Of a stretch of 64,000 bases of DNA, positions 26,598 to 35,973 are shown piece after piece. The DNA lies in assembly GCA_900546315.1 (NCBI GenBank), contig URCP01000002.1, positions 20,325-84,324 of the forward strand, written 5' to 3'. The position numbers and the translations under genes are program-made. This DNA comes from an uncultured Eubacteriales bacterium (lineage in GTDB: Bacteria > Bacillota > Clostridia > Oscillospirales > CAG-272). Numbering within the stretch: position 1 is the stretch's first letter; every line of letters starts with the position of its first letter. The notes under the pieces were generated by a model. The model searched no databases and was not told the DNA's origin. It saw only the letters and a list, made by a program, of their open reading frames with translations.

Positions 26598-28598
26598 ATG
26601 AAAGAAAAACCAACCCCGCTGTTCTGGTTCTTTGACAAGGACTGTGTGCGCGGCGACCGGTGGCGGGACGACATAAGCGATCTCGGGCGGGACAGCGATG
26701 TTGACCTGCTTATAGTCAGCGGACATGACGGAGTACAATTCGAGTATCCGGACGTGTATCACGATCTGCTCGCGGCTGTGGTTTCACACGCCCATTCGCT
26801 CGGCATCGGGATAGCGCTGCACCTGAACCCGAGTCCCGGGTTCTTCAACGCGAACACATTCGGCGGTCCGGTGCCGGAGGTCGATCAATCGGAGATCTTC
26901 CATATATCCGATCCCGCCGCGGCGTCCGCGATAGTCTCCGACTACGAGACTGTTCTCGACGGGGACGGGAAGGCGTCCATCACTCACAGCGCCAAGTGGG
27001 CAAGACCGAAGCTCGCGCCTTTATACTGCCGTATTCTGCGCGCGTACGCGTTCATGAAGGACAGCGACGGCTTTTACCGTCCCGGGACTCTCATTGATGT
27101 CACTTCCCGTGTGAAGGTTGTCGACAACCGGACAAAAAGCCTTACCGCTGAGGCGGACTGCGGCAGGGAATGTGCCGGGATGACCCTGTTTATAATGGTC
27201 GCTCAGTATTATAACTATACCCAGGTGTTCGGCAACTCACAGTCTGAGATATTCTGCCGCGTGATGGACGGATACGCTGACATACCGCTCGATGGAATAG
27301 CGCTCGATGAGTTCGGATATCTGTATCTCGACTGCCGCGGTGATCAGCCGCCGTTCCGCGGGAGGCTTTACTCGCCGGGGATGAAAAGGCATTTCGCGGA
27401 GCGGCTTGATACGGATATTGACAGGATTCTGTTTGATATGCGCTATGCTCCGTCAGACGATGACTCTGTCCGGATACGCGCGATCAACACGTACTTTCGC
27501 GAGCTCAGGAAACCGCCCGCGGAGAATGAACGGCTTGTGTACGAGCACGCTAAGAAGCTGTTCGGAGATGATATCTATTTCGGAACCCACGCGACCTTTC
27601 ATAATGAACTCGATAACGATGAGATCTGGCACACAGGCTGCTGCTGGTGGGATATACCGACGACCTGCGGTCATACCGACGAGAATATCGGTATGCCGGT
27701 CAGAATGGGTGTCATGCTCTCGCGCGGAAAGCCGTTCCTCCTCGATATGTTCTATTCAAAGGACGCGTCAGCACATTACAGGCACATCGCGGAGGGAGCG
27801 CCGTTCGGATGCTTCGAGCTTCATCACGCGCTGAACGACCATCTTTGGGGGCAGGACTTCACAGAATCTGATTTTCTCGTGAAGATGCGCCGCTTTGACC
27901 GCGCAGTATCGGTTGTCCGGGACTTCGTTGATGATTATCCGCGGCTTGATCTCGCGGTGATATTCGGCTCATCCGCGCAGATGAACTGGTATCCGGATGA
28001 GGGAGTGAGAAACCACTGGGACATTAACGGCGGACTCGGGATCCGGCAGATCTGCGATGAGATCTGGTCAGCCGGGTACAGATGCGCGCTGATTCCGGAC
28101 TATACGATAAGCGATGGAAGGATGACATTTGAAAACGGCAGGCTGTGCTTTGGCGGATACCGGTTCGAAAAAGTCTTGTTCCTATATCCGGAATACGCCG
28201 ACCGCTGTGTATGCGGATTTCTTGAACGTGCCCGTCTCGGCGGGGTTTCTGTCGCGGCGGTCGGAACGGCGGACAGATACTTTGACGGCGGGAAGATGTT
28301 TTTTGATATCCCGCGGGAGGACAGTTTTGATATAAGCCTTTTGGACAGACTCGGATGCGTAAGGTCAGGGATATCGGATGGCTGTGTTCTCCGTGACGGG
28401 AGCTTCTCGATGGTGACTGCCGGCGGAATATCGGACGGCGAGGAGACGGCTTTTGATTTTATGTCCGGCGGCAGAAGGTTCAGCGGAGTCTGCACCGGGG
28501 TTCTGACATACCGCGACAGTCAGGGAGCGTTCGGAACAATCGGCGGAAAAGTGCTTGTGGACGGTGTTGAGGCACCGTTCAAGATCATTTCGGAATAA
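26598..28598 (+). CDS. Putative glycoside hydrolase (TIM barrel plus GATase-like domain), family unassigned
   Basis: A 666-residue protein, cytoplasmic by lack of signal peptide. The first 430 residues look like a (beta/alpha)8 barrel: strand-like LLIVSGHDGVQFEY (37-50), GIGIALHLNPSPG (69-81), IPLDGIALDEFGYLYLD (229-245, D237-E238 candidate catalytic acid), IYFGTHATFHNE and PFLLDMFY. Residues about 440-570 resemble the Rossmann/GATase-like trimerisation domain of GH42 beta-galactosidases (GGLGIRQICDEIWSAGYRCA, LIPDY). A small beta domain ends it. I do not recognise an exact family. It follows the glycyl radical enzyme by 58 nt and ends the operon at a strong terminator. Confidence 0.55.
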   Translation: MKEKPTPLFWFFDKDCVRGDRWRDDISDLGRDSDVDLLIVSGHDGVQFEYPDVYHDLLAAVVSHAHSLGIGIALHLNPSPGFFNANTFGGPVPEVDQSEIFHISDPAAASAIVSDYETVLDGDGKASITHSAKWARPKLAPLYCRILRAYAFMKDSDGFYRPGTLIDVTSRVKVVDNRTKSLTAEADCGRECAGMTLFIMVAQYYNYTQVFGNSQSEIFCRVMDGYADIPLDGIALDEFGYLYLDCRGDQPPFRGRLYSPGMKRHFAERLDTDIDRILFDMRYAPSDDDSVRIRAINTYFRELRKPPAENERLVYEHAKKLFGDDIYFGTHATFHNELDNDEIWHTGCCWWDIPTTCGHTDENIGMPVRMGVMLSRGKPFLLDMFYSKDASAHYRHIAEGAPFGCFELHHALNDHLWGQDFTESDFLVKMRRFDRAVSVVRDFVDDYPRLDLAVIFGSSAQMNWYPDEGVRNHWDINGGLGIRQICDEIWSAGYRCALIPDYTISDGRMTFENGRLCFGGYRFEKVLFLYPEYADRCVCGFLERARLGGVSVAAVGTADRYFDGGKMFFDIPREDSFDISLLDRLGCVRSGISDGCVLRDGSFSMVTAGGISDGEETAFDFMSGGRRFSGVCTGVLTYRDSQGAFGTIGGKVLVDGVEAPFKIISE

Positions 28599-28614
28599 GA
28601 CAGCAAAAACGGAA

Positions 28615-28661
28615 TCCCTGTTTCCATGAGTGTTTTAGCGCATGGAAGCAGGGACTTTTTT
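28615..28661 (+). terminator. Strong terminator between convergent operons
   Basis: TCCCTGTTTCCATG and CATGGAAGCAGGGA (14-bp stem with one mismatch, 12-base loop) followed by CTTTTTT, 16 nt after the hydrolase stop. Confidence 0.85.
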
Positions 28662-28682
28662 ATATGGTTCCGAATGGTGTCA

Positions 28683-30143
28683 TTACCCTGCCATTCCTGC
28701 GACTGTCTTCTCAATAGCTTTCTCAAACGCGGAGCGGTTCTTCGCGATTATCGAGGACAGATCAGTGCCTTTGGTCATGCCGTCACGCATCTGGGTGTCG
28801 AGGTTGCCCCACTGGTAGATGTCAGCGTTGTCGAGCACGAAGCTGTAGACAATAAGGTCGAGCATATCCGCCGAGTCGTCGTCGCGCAGAGCCTTGCCGG
28901 TAAGGACCTTGTCATAGAAGACCGGAACTATGTACTGCTTCGAGGTCTCGGCGATTGCCTCGATTATGAAGCCGGTACGGTCCGGGTTCTCGACTATCTT
29001 CGGAACGACGATCGGGCTGACGCACCAGCCGTTCGCGTTGCAGAGATAGTTTTCCTGTGCCTCGTCATACTTCGGCGCGGGGAGAATGCCGAAATCTATC
29101 TCGTAAGGACGCACGCGGTTCGCGACGTCGAGCACCTCATAGTAGAAAAGAGCCTTTCCGTCCGCGAAATCCTTCATCATCTTCGCCTGATCCTGCATCT
29201 GATTATAGGTGTTCTTGTCTGACAGCAGCTGAACTATCCGGTCATACGCGCGTATCGATGTCTCGGAACCGACCTCTATTACAGGCATATCGTCGCTGTC
29301 CTTAGATGTTATCTTCTCGTTGAAGCCATAGTAGAAGAACAGTCCGCCGACCGACGCGGGGAGCATCATTCCCCACTGATCCTCATCGTCCATCTTCGCG
29401 TTTCCATTGAGGTCAGCCGAGCCTGCGACTGCCATCGAGTTGAGGGCGTCGACTGTCCATTTTCCGCTTCTTACGAGATCATATGGATTGTCAAGCTTCA
29501 GGTTCTCGTGAATTGTCTTATTGAAAAACATGACGCTTATCGCGGAGAAGGAGTTTGTCGAAATGTCGCCCGCGGCGTAATAGAGCTTTCCTCCGATCGA
29601 AAGCGTGTCGCTGAACAGCTTGTTCCAGCAGTCATTGTCGAGGTCGAGGTATCGAAGCTGGTTTAGGTCGTACAGAAGCCCCTGCGACGCCGCGCCGCCC
29701 GCGGACCTCGCCATCGGGAAATACGCGTCATAGGTGGTGTCGCCCGCCATGATGAACGTCGTCATCTCGGAACCGTAGAAGTCCGCGCTGTAGCCCGCTT
29801 TTATTCTGAATCCGCACTTGTCCTCAAGATACAGGTTGCGTGAATAGACAGCGTCGTTCAGGATATCCCCGGTTTCCTCCTCCGCGACGAGGTCGTGTAT
29901 TGACCAGTCTGTGCCCTGCTGGGTCAGCATTACGTTGAACTCATAGCCGTCAAGACCGAGCTGTTCGCGCAGCTCGGGCGTCAGACCGGTGACGATGTCG
30001 GTCGTTTCAGCCTCCGTTTCTGAGGCTGTGCCGGTCTCTCCGCCGGAACCGCTCGTGGTTTCTCCGCCGGGGCCGGTGCTTCCGCAGGACACGGCGGACG
30101 CCGCCATAAGGAGCGCGAGTATCAGGGATAATCTTCTTTTCAT
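28683..30143 (-). CDS. Extracellular solute-binding lipoprotein (GH43/GH110 operon)
   Basis: A 486-residue lipoprotein; ATG at 30143 follows GGAGGAAG and opens a signal peptide with lipobox AVSC. Marks of the family: LNDAVYSRNLYLEDKCGF, IGGKLYYAAGDISTNSF, SGKWTVDALNSM, DLNGNAKMDDEDQWG, DFGILPAPKYDEAQENYL and TGKALRDDDSADMLDLIVY. It is the last gene of the AraC, GH43, GH110-like operon. The operon has no permease, so it must share one encoded elsewhere. Confidence 0.88.
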   Translation of the reverse strand: MKRRLSLILALLMAASAVSCGSTGPGGETTSGSGGETGTASETEAETTDIVTGLTPELREQLGLDGYEFNVMLTQQGTDWSIHDLVAEEETGDILNDAVYSRNLYLEDKCGFRIKAGYSADFYGSEMTTFIMAGDTTYDAYFPMARSAGGAASQGLLYDLNQLRYLDLDNDCWNKLFSDTLSIGGKLYYAAGDISTNSFSAISVMFFNKTIHENLKLDNPYDLVRSGKWTVDALNSMAVAGSADLNGNAKMDDEDQWGMMLPASVGGLFFYYGFNEKITSKDSDDMPVIEVGSETSIRAYDRIVQLLSDKNTYNQMQDQAKMMKDFADGKALFYYEVLDVANRVRPYEIDFGILPAPKYDEAQENYLCNANGWCVSPIVVPKIVENPDRTGFIIEAIAETSKQYIVPVFYDKVLTGKALRDDDSADMLDLIVYSFVLDNADIYQWGNLDTQMRDGMTKGTDLSSIIAKNRSAFEKAIEKTVAGMAG

Positions 30144-30214
30144 TTGTGCTTCCTCCAAAATTAATATATTTTTTTTCTGGTAAAAAGGAATATCGCTGTT
30201 GACTGAAATGCTTG

Positions 30215-31987
30215 TCACTGTCTCCATCTTCGCATGTGCGTACCGCTCTCGGTACGCACAAACCCGGACGCGGAGACACCGTTCAGGACATTTCCGGAAA
30301 TATCCGCTCCGACACAATTGATGAGCCGAAGAAGAGCCGCGCCGTTTCCACAGATATCGCCGCGCTCGGTTCCGAACAGCCTGTTGCCGGTGAAGTCCAG
30401 ACCGGAGACAGAGAACGCGAACAATACCGGTACACCGGAGGTCAGAAAAGCGTTGTCTGTTATCGATATTCCGCTGTGATACGGAAGGCTCTTCGACGGG
30501 CGCGGGATATCCGGGAATATCGTTATCACCGCTTCGCTGTACTCATACGGCGTCACAAAGCAGCTGTCGGTAAAGGTGTTGTGCCGGATAGTCACATTCC
30601 GGCAGGCTCCGGGCGCGAACCAGAAATTCGTGTCGCCCGCTATGGCTATCGCGGCTCCGGGAGACTCGAAGACGTTGTCCTCAATCCTGACCGGCATCGG
30701 GGTCATCACGACGATCCCGCGCGCGCGGCCGCTGCCGAAACAGCAGTTTCTGATCGTGACCGACGGGAAATCGCTGAAGTTCTCTATCGCGACGCTCCCG
30801 TCCGGCATCGCCGCGAGCGCTTCCGGGATGTCGCCGTCCGGGGTTATCCTGAACGTGTCTCGGTCAAGGAGAGTGAACTCACCGACCTTTGCCTCGCCGA
30901 TGTATTTCATGTTCCGGCGATCTATGAACCTGAGTGCGTGTCCTGTTTTTGCCCAATGCCGGAAATTGCTGATTCCGGGTCTTGCGAAGCTGCCGGTGAG
31001 CGTTCCGTCTTCATTTATCCTGTCAAGCCGGACGCCGACGCTGTGAATATTGACCGGATCATCCTGAAGTCCGTGGAAACGGCAGCCCTCAATCGTGAGC
31101 GCCCCGCCGCAGCCGGAGACCTGTATGCCGTAGTCGCGCGAGCAGGCGATCTTCCGCCCGATACCGCGGTTCGGCGCGATCGTTATGTTACGGCAGGTGA
31201 CGTCGCGGCAGAACTGGAACAGCAGTCCCTCCCCGCAGGAATACAGAGTCAGGTTCTCACAGATGATTCCGGTGCTGTTCTCCGCGAAAATACCGGAATG
31301 TATATGCTTGTTGTGTCTGAGGACGATAAGATCACCGACGCGCGGCGGAGAGCCAGGCGGCAGTATATCATCGATGTACAGCCGGAAGGTGTCGTCAGAC
31401 AGAGCCTCGACGCTCTTGACTTTCACAATGTCGCTGCTCCGCGGGGTTACTTTAAGAGTATCCGGGTTATAGATCGTGTGGTCGCCGTAGGTCAGCTCGG
31501 ATTCTTCTCCGTCGCCTATGTCGAAGTACATGCTGTAGTCCCGGACACGGCACGGGAACAGGTTCTGATTTATCCTGACGTCTATGAAATCCGCGCTTCT
31601 GCCGATGATTTCTCCTTCCGACACGAGCGGCTTTTCCCAGTCTATCACGAGGTTTTTCAACGTTATATTTTCGCATCCGTCTATGGTGAACGGCTGTAGA
31701 TGCCCGTAGAACACGAATGTCGCTCCGCCCCCGTCGATTGTTATGTTCTTCCGGTCCTTTATAAGCAGGGAAAGGGTGCGCTCATACTGCGCGCCGTCCG
31801 TGTTCGAGAGCGAATACTCCCGGATAAGACCGTTCGAGGCGTGGAAGCGATATACTCCCTTCTCAAAGAGATATGTGACATTCTCCTCGTTTTCCGCGAG
31901 CACAGCGCCTATCCTGTCGGTGCAGTCAGCCGTCGTGTCCGGGAGGACACCGGCGCGGCTCATTTCAAATATCCTGTTTTCGTTCAT
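30215..31987 (-). CDS. GH110-like beta-helix glycosidase (alpha-1,3-galactosidase-related)
   Basis: A 590-residue right-handed beta-helix protein without a signal peptide. The N-terminal pattern LLIKDRKNITIDGGGATFVF, then GHLQPFTIDGCENITLKNLVI, and WEKPLVSEG is that of the GH110 alpha-1,3-galactosidase group, which removes terminal alpha-1,3-galactose from blood-group B or linear Gal-alpha-Gal structures by inversion. Later helix coils are seen at 330-400 and 470-560 (VTIRNCCFGSGRARGIVV, NVTIRHNTF). Bacteroides GH110 enzymes are exported; this one should be intracellular. ATG at 31987 starts 12 nt after the GH43 stop. The assignment to GH110 rests on pattern memory, not on a search. Confidence 0.7.
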   Translation of the reverse strand: MNENRIFEMSRAGVLPDTTADCTDRIGAVLAENEENVTYLFEKGVYRFHASNGLIREYSLSNTDGAQYERTLSLLIKDRKNITIDGGGATFVFYGHLQPFTIDGCENITLKNLVIDWEKPLVSEGEIIGRSADFIDVRINQNLFPCRVRDYSMYFDIGDGEESELTYGDHTIYNPDTLKVTPRSSDIVKVKSVEALSDDTFRLYIDDILPPGSPPRVGDLIVLRHNKHIHSGIFAENSTGIICENLTLYSCGEGLLFQFCRDVTCRNITIAPNRGIGRKIACSRDYGIQVSGCGGALTIEGCRFHGLQDDPVNIHSVGVRLDRINEDGTLTGSFARPGISNFRHWAKTGHALRFIDRRNMKYIGEAKVGEFTLLDRDTFRITPDGDIPEALAAMPDGSVAIENFSDFPSVTIRNCCFGSGRARGIVVMTPMPVRIEDNVFESPGAAIAIAGDTNFWFAPGACRNVTIRHNTFTDSCFVTPYEYSEAVITIFPDIPRPSKSLPYHSGISITDNAFLTSGVPVLFAFSVSGLDFTGNRLFGTERGDICGNGAALLRLINCVGADISGNVLNGVSASGFVRTESGTHMRRWRQ

Positions 31988-31998
31988 TATCCGCCGCC

Positions 31999-33462
31999 TC
32001 AGACGCTCTCGTCCCTGACGCCGAACACAGTGAAGTCGGTAACGCCGGGGCGAAGACCTTCCGGATGACCGCATATTCGCAGTCTGACGCTTTCGCAGGA
32101 GACGGGTTTGATCTCCCTGTAATCCACGTGCAGCTCGGTGTCGTTGTCCGACGCGTCGACCAGCGTTATCCATTTGTCGATGTCGTTGTCGGGTCTGCCC
32201 TCCAGTATGAACCTGATTGGTCCGGGAACAGCCCCGCCGTCATAGTCAAGCCCGATGTCCCGCCAGATTATCCGCGCCGCGCCGACAAGATACGGCGCCT
32301 GAAGATTGACCGTCATGACAGGCGTTTCATCATCGTCCGCCGGGCGCCAGAAGGTCGTGAGGGTCCCGTCGAGCGCGTAAAATCCCTCCCTCCCCTCTGT
32401 GTGGGAGGATACCCTGACCATCGCGCGCTGTCTCTCGGTGAGCGGCAGCATTCCCGTGGCGTTCGAGACCTCCGGTGAAGAGCTGACTCCGGGGGCGTAC
32501 TGCGGCGTATCGGTCACGCCGTGCGGCGCGTAAAGCTCGCCCTCGCCGTTTATCGCGAGAAGGTCCATGCCGATGAGCCTTTCGTAAAGATGCGTGCAGG
32601 CGACCGCGATCGTATAGAACGCCCAGATAGTTCCGTCCGGTCCCTCGGTGACGCATCCGTGCCCCGCGCCGGATATGAGCTTTGAGCGGCTTATCGTCAC
32701 CGGGTTGTTCTTCTGAAGCACGAACCCCCCGAGCGGTCCTTTATCTGAATAGTACGCCGCCATGCAGTAGTTTGTGTACTCGGTTCCGGAGGACGCATAG
32801 ATGAGATAGTATCTGCCGTTCCGTTTGAACATCCACTGTCCCTCGACCCAGCCGCACAGCGTGTCCTGATTGTGCTCACCGAAGCGCTCCCAGACATTCC
32901 TCCTGTCAAAGCGCGACAGGATTACGGGTTCGTCTTTCATTCTTCTCGGGTCGTCGCCGTCGAGCTCGACACCGCAGGAGCCGCTTATGAAGGTGCGCTT
33001 GTGCTGACCTTTTTCCATCATGAAGAAATAGAGATAAAGTCTGCCGTCGTCATCGACGAAAAGAGCCGGGTCGACCGGGCGGAACGGCTTCCCGTCCGGC
33101 AGAATGAAGTCCCCTGTATACTCAAAATCCCCCAGCGGTGAATCCGACACGTACAGCCCGTGCGAATGCGACGTCATAAGATATCTCCCGCGGAACGGCA
33201 CGACGACCGGGCTGTATTTCATATCGTACGGTGTTGTGCGGATATGCTTCCAGTTTGTGAAATCGTTCGAGACATACGCCATGCCGTAGCTCGGGTAGAG
33301 ATACCATCTGCCGTTCTCATAGAGGACCGACGGGTCGCTGATCGAGCGGTAGTCGGACGGTTCCTCTCCGGTGAAATCCATTATCTGCCACCCGTCGGTC
33401 CCGCGGGGGATTGACGGGATTGACAGCGGGTTACAGTAGGTTTTGCGATTCTTGTTTTCCAT
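31999..33462 (-). CDS. GH43 family glycosidase with C-terminal F5/8-type domain
   Basis: A 487-residue intracellular five-bladed-propeller glycosidase, typical of arabinofuranosidases, xylosidases and galactan-active enzymes. Candidate catalytic residues: the base Asp in SISDPSVLYENG (about D43), the modulating Asp in PVDPALFVDDDGRLYLYFF, and the acid Glu in CVTEGPDGTIWAFY. From about residue 345 (MVRVSSHTEGREGFYALDG, TTFWRP, VSCESVRLRICG) a discoidin/CBM32-like sandwich follows. The second ATG (33462) is chosen because AAGGA is correctly spaced from it and too near the first. It is second in the operon, after the AraC regulator. Confidence 0.87.
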   Translation of the reverse strand: MENKNRKTYCNPLSIPSIPRGTDGWQIMDFTGEEPSDYRSISDPSVLYENGRWYLYPSYGMAYVSNDFTNWKHIRTTPYDMKYSPVVVPFRGRYLMTSHSHGLYVSDSPLGDFEYTGDFILPDGKPFRPVDPALFVDDDGRLYLYFFMMEKGQHKRTFISGSCGVELDGDDPRRMKDEPVILSRFDRRNVWERFGEHNQDTLCGWVEGQWMFKRNGRYYLIYASSGTEYTNYCMAAYYSDKGPLGGFVLQKNNPVTISRSKLISGAGHGCVTEGPDGTIWAFYTIAVACTHLYERLIGMDLLAINGEGELYAPHGVTDTPQYAPGVSSSPEVSNATGMLPLTERQRAMVRVSSHTEGREGFYALDGTLTTFWRPADDDETPVMTVNLQAPYLVGAARIIWRDIGLDYDGGAVPGPIRFILEGRPDNDIDKWITLVDASDNDTELHVDYREIKPVSCESVRLRICGHPEGLRPGVTDFTVFGVRDESV

Positions 33463-33479
33463 AAATTGCATCCTTGATA

Positions 33480-34415
33480 TCAGAGTTCCTGAGATTTTGT
33501 TTCCCTGCCCGACGCTCTTTTGCGGTATTCGGACGGAGTGGAGTTCATGTATTCCCTGAAGCGGCGGCAGAACATCTTCATGTCCTTGTAGCCGACCGCC
33601 GTCATTACGCTGTAGACCGTGTCGCTTGTCCCGGCGAGCAGATCGGCGGCTTCTCCGATGCGAAGCTCCTCGATGTACTTGCCGATTGTTTTGCCGGTCG
33701 CGTTCTTAAAGACGGTGAACATCTTCGAGCGGCTCACGCAGAGATGTCTCGCGAGGTCGTCGCTGTTTATCTTGGTGGCAAAATTTGCTTTCAGATACGC
33801 CGTTATCTCGCGTATCAGGGCGTCGTCGCCGGATTCCGCTGTCTCCTCATGACCGCTTCGCATTGTTTCCGGGATTCTCAGCAGCAGTTCGGCTACGCGC
33901 AGGCGCATGATTCCGTCGTGTATCCCGGACGGAGACTCAGTCTCCCGGATCATATCGCTGAAAATGCCGAGAAAGGTGTCCGTCTTGTGCGCCTGTATCC
34001 GCCAGACGGTGAGCCCGGGATCAAAAGCGGCGAAGAAGGGCTCAAGCAATCTGTCAGAGCTGAGACTCATGATCGACGTGTCGGCGGCGTCGCTGTTTTC
34101 CATGAGAAGGCTCGGGAAGAATGAGCACCCGTAGACCACCGTGGTCGAGATGGGCGTCAGCTTCATTCGCTCAGCCGCGTCAAGAAGCACGAGCGTTCCG
34201 GGGCTGATCCCGTGTACCCCGCCGTCCATCGCGAGCTGACCGCTGCCAGACGAGATGAAGATCACGTGAATGAGATCATCTCCGCCGATCCAGACGGGTT
34301 TCGTGAGTATGTATCTTTCAGCCTTCGATGGGTGCTTCAGTATCTTTGGGTTCCCCTTGATACTCAGTACCTTGCTGATTGGCATTTCGTTGAGATTTAT
34401 AGGTAATTTGTTCAT
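33480..34415 (-). CDS. AraC-family transcription regulator (GH43/GH110 operon)
   Basis: A 311-residue regulator with a cupin-type sensor (LIHVIFISSGSGQLAMDGGV, HGISPGTLVLLDAAERMKL) and an AraC HTH pair at the end (INSDDLARHLCVSRSKMFTV and DTVYSVMTAVGYKDMKMFCR, then FREYMNSTPSEYRKR). It lies first on the strand, 17 nt before the GH43 start, so it is cotranscribed with GH43, GH110-like and the solute-binding gene and should autoregulate them. Confidence 0.9.
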   Translation of the reverse strand: MNKLPINLNEMPISKVLSIKGNPKILKHPSKAERYILTKPVWIGGDDLIHVIFISSGSGQLAMDGGVHGISPGTLVLLDAAERMKLTPISTTVVYGCSFFPSLLMENSDAADTSIMSLSSDRLLEPFFAAFDPGLTVWRIQAHKTDTFLGIFSDMIRETESPSGIHDGIMRLRVAELLLRIPETMRSGHEETAESGDDALIREITAYLKANFATKINSDDLARHLCVSRSKMFTVFKNATGKTIGKYIEELRIGEAADLLAGTSDTVYSVMTAVGYKDMKMFCRRFREYMNSTPSEYRKRASGRETKSQEL

Positions 34416-34585
34416 TTGACGTCAGAATCCTTCCGACATTAATATACGATAACCCCGTATGGAGTTCCGCCGCCTGCGCCAGGCGACCCGTATACACAGA
34501 TTTTATCACATCATCGACCGTATGTCAATCATAAAAACGGGATTTTGCCCGCTTGACCCATATTAAAAATACAAATCACCTAAAA

Positions 34586-34621
34586 GCACAGGGCTGACGA
34601 GATGAAACGTCAGCCCTGTGC
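34586..34621 (-). terminator. Terminator at the end of the decayed solute-binding gene
   Basis: GCACAGGGCTGACG and CGTCAGCCCTGTGC form a perfect 14-bp stem with an 8-base loop; TTTT follows on the minus strand. It still marks the old 3' end of the pseudogene. Confidence 0.75.
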
Positions 34622-34670
34622 GATAATTTTCTGTTTCGTCTCACATGAGGCGCTGATGCCGTGGCACACT

Positions 34671-35515
34671 TTATCCGAGCTTCTCTATAAGTTCGTTCAG
34701 CGTTTTTCAACCTCGGGAGCGTTTTTCTGATAGCAGGACGCGAAGTCAGCGCTCTTTCCTTTTCCGCTAAGCGGTTCTTTCGATCGTGATCTGAACACAC
34801 ATGAGTCCGCGCCAGTCAATTGAGATGTACTCCTTCTGTGTTTTGTCATACTTCGGGAAGGGAAGTATACCGAAGTCAACTTCGCTCTTTCTGTAGACAG
34901 CGGAGTCATTATGGGGCGCGAGCTCAAAAGTGTGTGGTCATATATGATGCCGGTCCGCGTCTCGTTCCAGTCTGTGATCGATGTCCAGATGTAAGAGCTG
35001 TCGGATTTGTTGAAAAGATTGTCCATCTTTTCAACTATCCAGTACATTTTTTCACTGTTCAGCGCGAGCTGGTACTTTCCGTCTTTTTTCAACGATATAC
35101 TGATTGCAGGACGTGGGTATGCTCGTCATCTTCCACGCCGCCTGAGCTGCGAAGCCGTAGAGGCCGTTCTCATGTGGGAATATTGTCTCGATATATCCGT
35201 GGCAGATCGTCTTGATTTCTATGCCGAGATGTTCCTCGATCTTTATCGTGCACATCTCCTATGGCAACCCCGAATCCCGCGGCGGTCTTCGGAGACGCGG
35301 CAATGAGGCTTCCGCAGTCCTGAAACATATGTATCAGACCGTTCGCGGACGCCATCGACGGGCTGTTCGGCGTGAACGGATAATTTGCGCCGGCGTGTAT
35401 TCACCGGACAGAAAATCCACGTTGACGGTGGGGCGTTCCGGCATATGCGCCTAGTAGATCCGTTTGCTCGTTATATCAAAATCCGGAGCTTTCTTTTTTA
35501 TCCGCGAATTGCAAT
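34671..35515 (-). pseudogene. Solute-binding lipoprotein pseudogene
   Basis: Pieces of the local family appear in different frames: KKAPDFDITSKRIY followed by a stop, FTPNSPSMASANGLIHMFQD, NGLYGFAAQAAWKMTSIPTS, then KYQLALNSEKMYWIVEKMDN, SEVDFGILPFPKYDKTQKEY and finally NAPEVEKR plus, one base off, LNELIEKLG and a TAA at 34671-34673. There are at least four frameshifts, an in-frame stop, no lipobox start, and probably an internal deletion between ISIDWRGLMCVQI and KSADFASCYQ. The DFGIxPxPKYD motif settles its identity. Confidence 0.8.
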
Positions 35516-35588
35516 TATGGATAAGCCATTTGTAAAAGAAATAGTTGCGTGAGTAATAGTAATAGTATTAGTATTATTTTTCTAATAA

Positions 35589-35747
35589 TTGATTGAGAAT
35601 CGGGCGGAAGCGAAGGCTATCCGTGTGACATCGGATGCCATCCAGGTTGAGCCGCTGGTTGTCGCTCCCATTGTTTCGCTGCCAATGCTTCTTGTGCTCT
35701 TGATTATTCTGTTTGTACCGGGAAGAAAAAATACGAAAACTGAGTAA
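35589..35747 (+). CDS. Possible fragment with a membrane-anchor tail
   Basis: An open frame of 52 codons starting TTG and ending TAA, with IVSLPMLLVLLIILFVP as a transmembrane helix followed by GRKNTKTE. It looks like the C-terminal anchor of a membrane or surface protein whose body is lost. No clear ribosome site. It lies between two decayed or frameshifted solute-binding genes, in AT-rich DNA. Confidence 0.25.
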   Translation: MIENRAEAKAIRVTSDAIQVEPLVVAPIVSLPMLLVLLIILFVPGRKNTKTE

Positions 35748-35828
35748 CTGGGTTATAGGCTATGTTCAGAATTTTCTGTAAAAGCCTGCAAATCCACCCC
35801 TTGGATGAACCTGCAAGAAATATCTGGC

Positions 35829-35892
35829 AATTATATGCCGACGGCGATGAACTCAAGGATAGCTATCGTTTTCACGCCGTCGGCATATAATT
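35829..35892. repeat. Long perfect inverted repeat (18-bp arms)
   Basis: AATTATATGCCGACGGCG (35829-35846) and its exact complement (35875-35892) flank a 28-base loop that contains GATAGCTATC (35858-35867), itself a palindrome. It lies about 80 nt downstream of the module C operon stop, so it may be its 3' RNA structure, but the U tract is weak. Confidence 0.7.
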
Positions 35893-35973
35893 ATTTATTG
35901 TACCACTTCTCGCAGAACTCCCCAATAGAAAGCTCCATCTTATATGTGATGACTCATCGCCCGTTACGCGCGT

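Noticed and set aside
30212..31699. A 495-codon open frame on the plus strand
   Set aside because: It lies opposite the GH110-like gene, has no family motif, and results from the strong codon bias of the real gene.
35761..35973. A 15-codon frame (MELSIGEFCEKWYNK) on the minus strand between the module C operon and the inverted repeat
   Set aside because: Too short and without a ribosome site; noted only as a possible gene-end remnant.
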